A stretch of DNA of 64,000 nucleotides, from assembly GCF_015910445.1 (NCBI RefSeq), contig NZ_CP048882.1:806001-870000 (forward strand), in the 5' to 3' direction. Positions 63,632-64,000 of this stretch are shown here, one piece after another. The first letter of the stretch is position 1. Every line of letters begins with the position of its first letter. The position numbers and the translations under genes are program-made. The notes beneath the pieces were generated by a model, which was not told where the DNA came from, searched no databases, and saw only the letters and a program-made list of their open reading frames with translations. This stretch comes from Streptomyces bathyalis (GTDB taxonomy: Bacteria; Actinomycetota; Actinomycetes; Streptomycetales; Streptomycetaceae).

Positions 63632-63868
63632 TCACGTGAGGAACAGCGATGTCACCGCGACAACCACTGCCGCAATGGCAGGCGCACCCCAAGGCACAAG
63701 GTGCTCTTCGCAGTTGAAGGTGTGGGGGCAGGCGTTGAGGCCTTCCAGGGTGGCGCGCCCTGTCCGGCCACGTTCTGCCGTCTCGATGAGCTCGGCCCGG
63801 AATTCGTCAGGCGACACCTCGAGCCGGATCAGGCGGTGATCGAGTGCCGGCACCCGGCCCCGTTTCAC
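63632..63868 (-). CDS. small hypothetical protein coupled to the epoxide hydrolase
   Basis: A 78-codon leftward frame starts with GTG overlapping the hydrolase stop by 4 nt (GTGA), a typical coupling. The protein begins MKRGRVPALDHRLIRLEV, has a charged middle (DEFRAELIETAERGRTG) and ends in a hydrophobic segment PAIAAVVVAVTSLFLT that could be a membrane tail. Third-position bias is moderately GC-rich. I recognise no family. It may be real or chance. Confidence 0.4.
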   Translation of the reverse strand: MKRGRVPALDHRLIRLEVSPDEFRAELIETAERGRTGRATLEGLNACPHTFNCEEHLVPWGAPAIAAVVVAVTSLFLT

Positions 63869-64000
63869 CGGTCAGCGGCCAGCACTGCCGCGAGGCCCTC
63901 TCGCAGGTCTTTGACGAAAAACTCGGGAACCTCGAGCGACGGGAAATGCCCCCCGATTTCGGGCGCCCGCCACCGGACGATCTGCCGGTACCGCTCCCGT
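63865..64000 (-). CDS. epoxide-hydrolase-like alpha/beta hydrolase, C-terminus only
   Basis: The right edge cuts a leftward gene, leaving 44 codons. The end reads IVRWRAPEIGGHFPSLEVPE then FFVKDLREGLAAVL. GGHFP with its His is the catalytic histidine motif of epoxide hydrolases, followed by the usual E-x-PE-x-(F/L)-(V/A)-x-D-(L/I)-R pattern. The catalytic Asp and oxyanion residues lie outside the window. Confidence 0.75.
   Translation of the reverse strand, partial: RERYRQIVRWRAPEIGGHFPSLEVPEFFVKDLREGLAAVLAADR

Overview
The window is chromosomal DNA from a high-GC actinomycete, most likely a Streptomyces or close relative. The reasons are the strong G/C bias at third codon positions, GTG and TTG starts, and lineage-typical families: a five-gene conservon with a P450, an XRE/DUF5753 plus DUF397 pair, DUF1707, DUF4236, GAF-ANTAR and F420-type LLM proteins. 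No rRNA operon, CRISPR array, intact mobile element or polyketide/peptide assembly line is visible. There is one tRNA gene (Cys, GCA).

Layout. 1-5.8 kb: a cut-off HEAT-like protein, a D-amino-acid-oxidase-like flavoprotein, a secreted M1 aminopeptidase, a two-domain VOC protein and an MpaB-type oxygenase. 6.4-10.8 kb: a tightly coupled conservon (cvnA-E) ending in a P450 without the ExxR arginine. 10.8-20.6 kb: acyl-CoA metabolism, with an acyl-CoA ligase divergent from a MerR regulator and a leftward run of racemase-type CoA transferase, LLM oxidoreductase, acyl-CoA dehydrogenase, thiolase and hydratase/3-hydroxyacyl-CoA dehydrogenase. 21.0-23.6 kb: a compact SIS-isomerase / class II aldolase / DeoR operon for phosphorylated (amino)sugars. 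23.8-34.4 kb: mixed housekeeping and stress genes (second CoA transferase, DUF1707 and GH25 proteins, OsmC, Fpg/Nei, GAF-ANTAR, DUF4236, a ClpC-type unfoldase, an EamA transporter with its MarR regulator).

34.5-37.8 kb: an alpha/beta hydrolase and a PAS-PP2C phosphatase overlap by 4 nt and match the Bacillus RsbQ/RsbP energy-stress module, followed by XRE and DUF397 genes. 37.9-46.2 kb: a galactoside locus. A FadR-type GntR regulator and an SDR dehydrogenase are divergent from a GH42 beta-galactosidase, a lipoprotein/two-permease ABC importer and a DgoD-type galactonate dehydratase. Together they suggest uptake and hydrolysis of beta-galactosides followed by oxidative galactose catabolism; kinase and aldolase steps are not in the window.

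46.2-64 kb: a deletion scar with remnants of a TetR gene and a methyltransferase, a CapA-like phosphoesterase, a TlpA-like lipoprotein with its CcdA partner, a benzoate-CoA-ligase-like enzyme, thioesterases, two MFS transporters, an ACAD10/11-like dehydrogenase, TetR and AraC regulators, an NmrA-like protein, a transposase remnant, an Rrf2 regulator with a TauE/SafE exporter, tRNA-Cys, and a cut-off epoxide hydrolase. I found no clearly new system. The best leads are the RsbQ/RsbP pair, the ExxR-less conservon P450, the galactonate locus with its AT-rich palindrome, an apparent ATC start codon, and several small operators and gene remnants.
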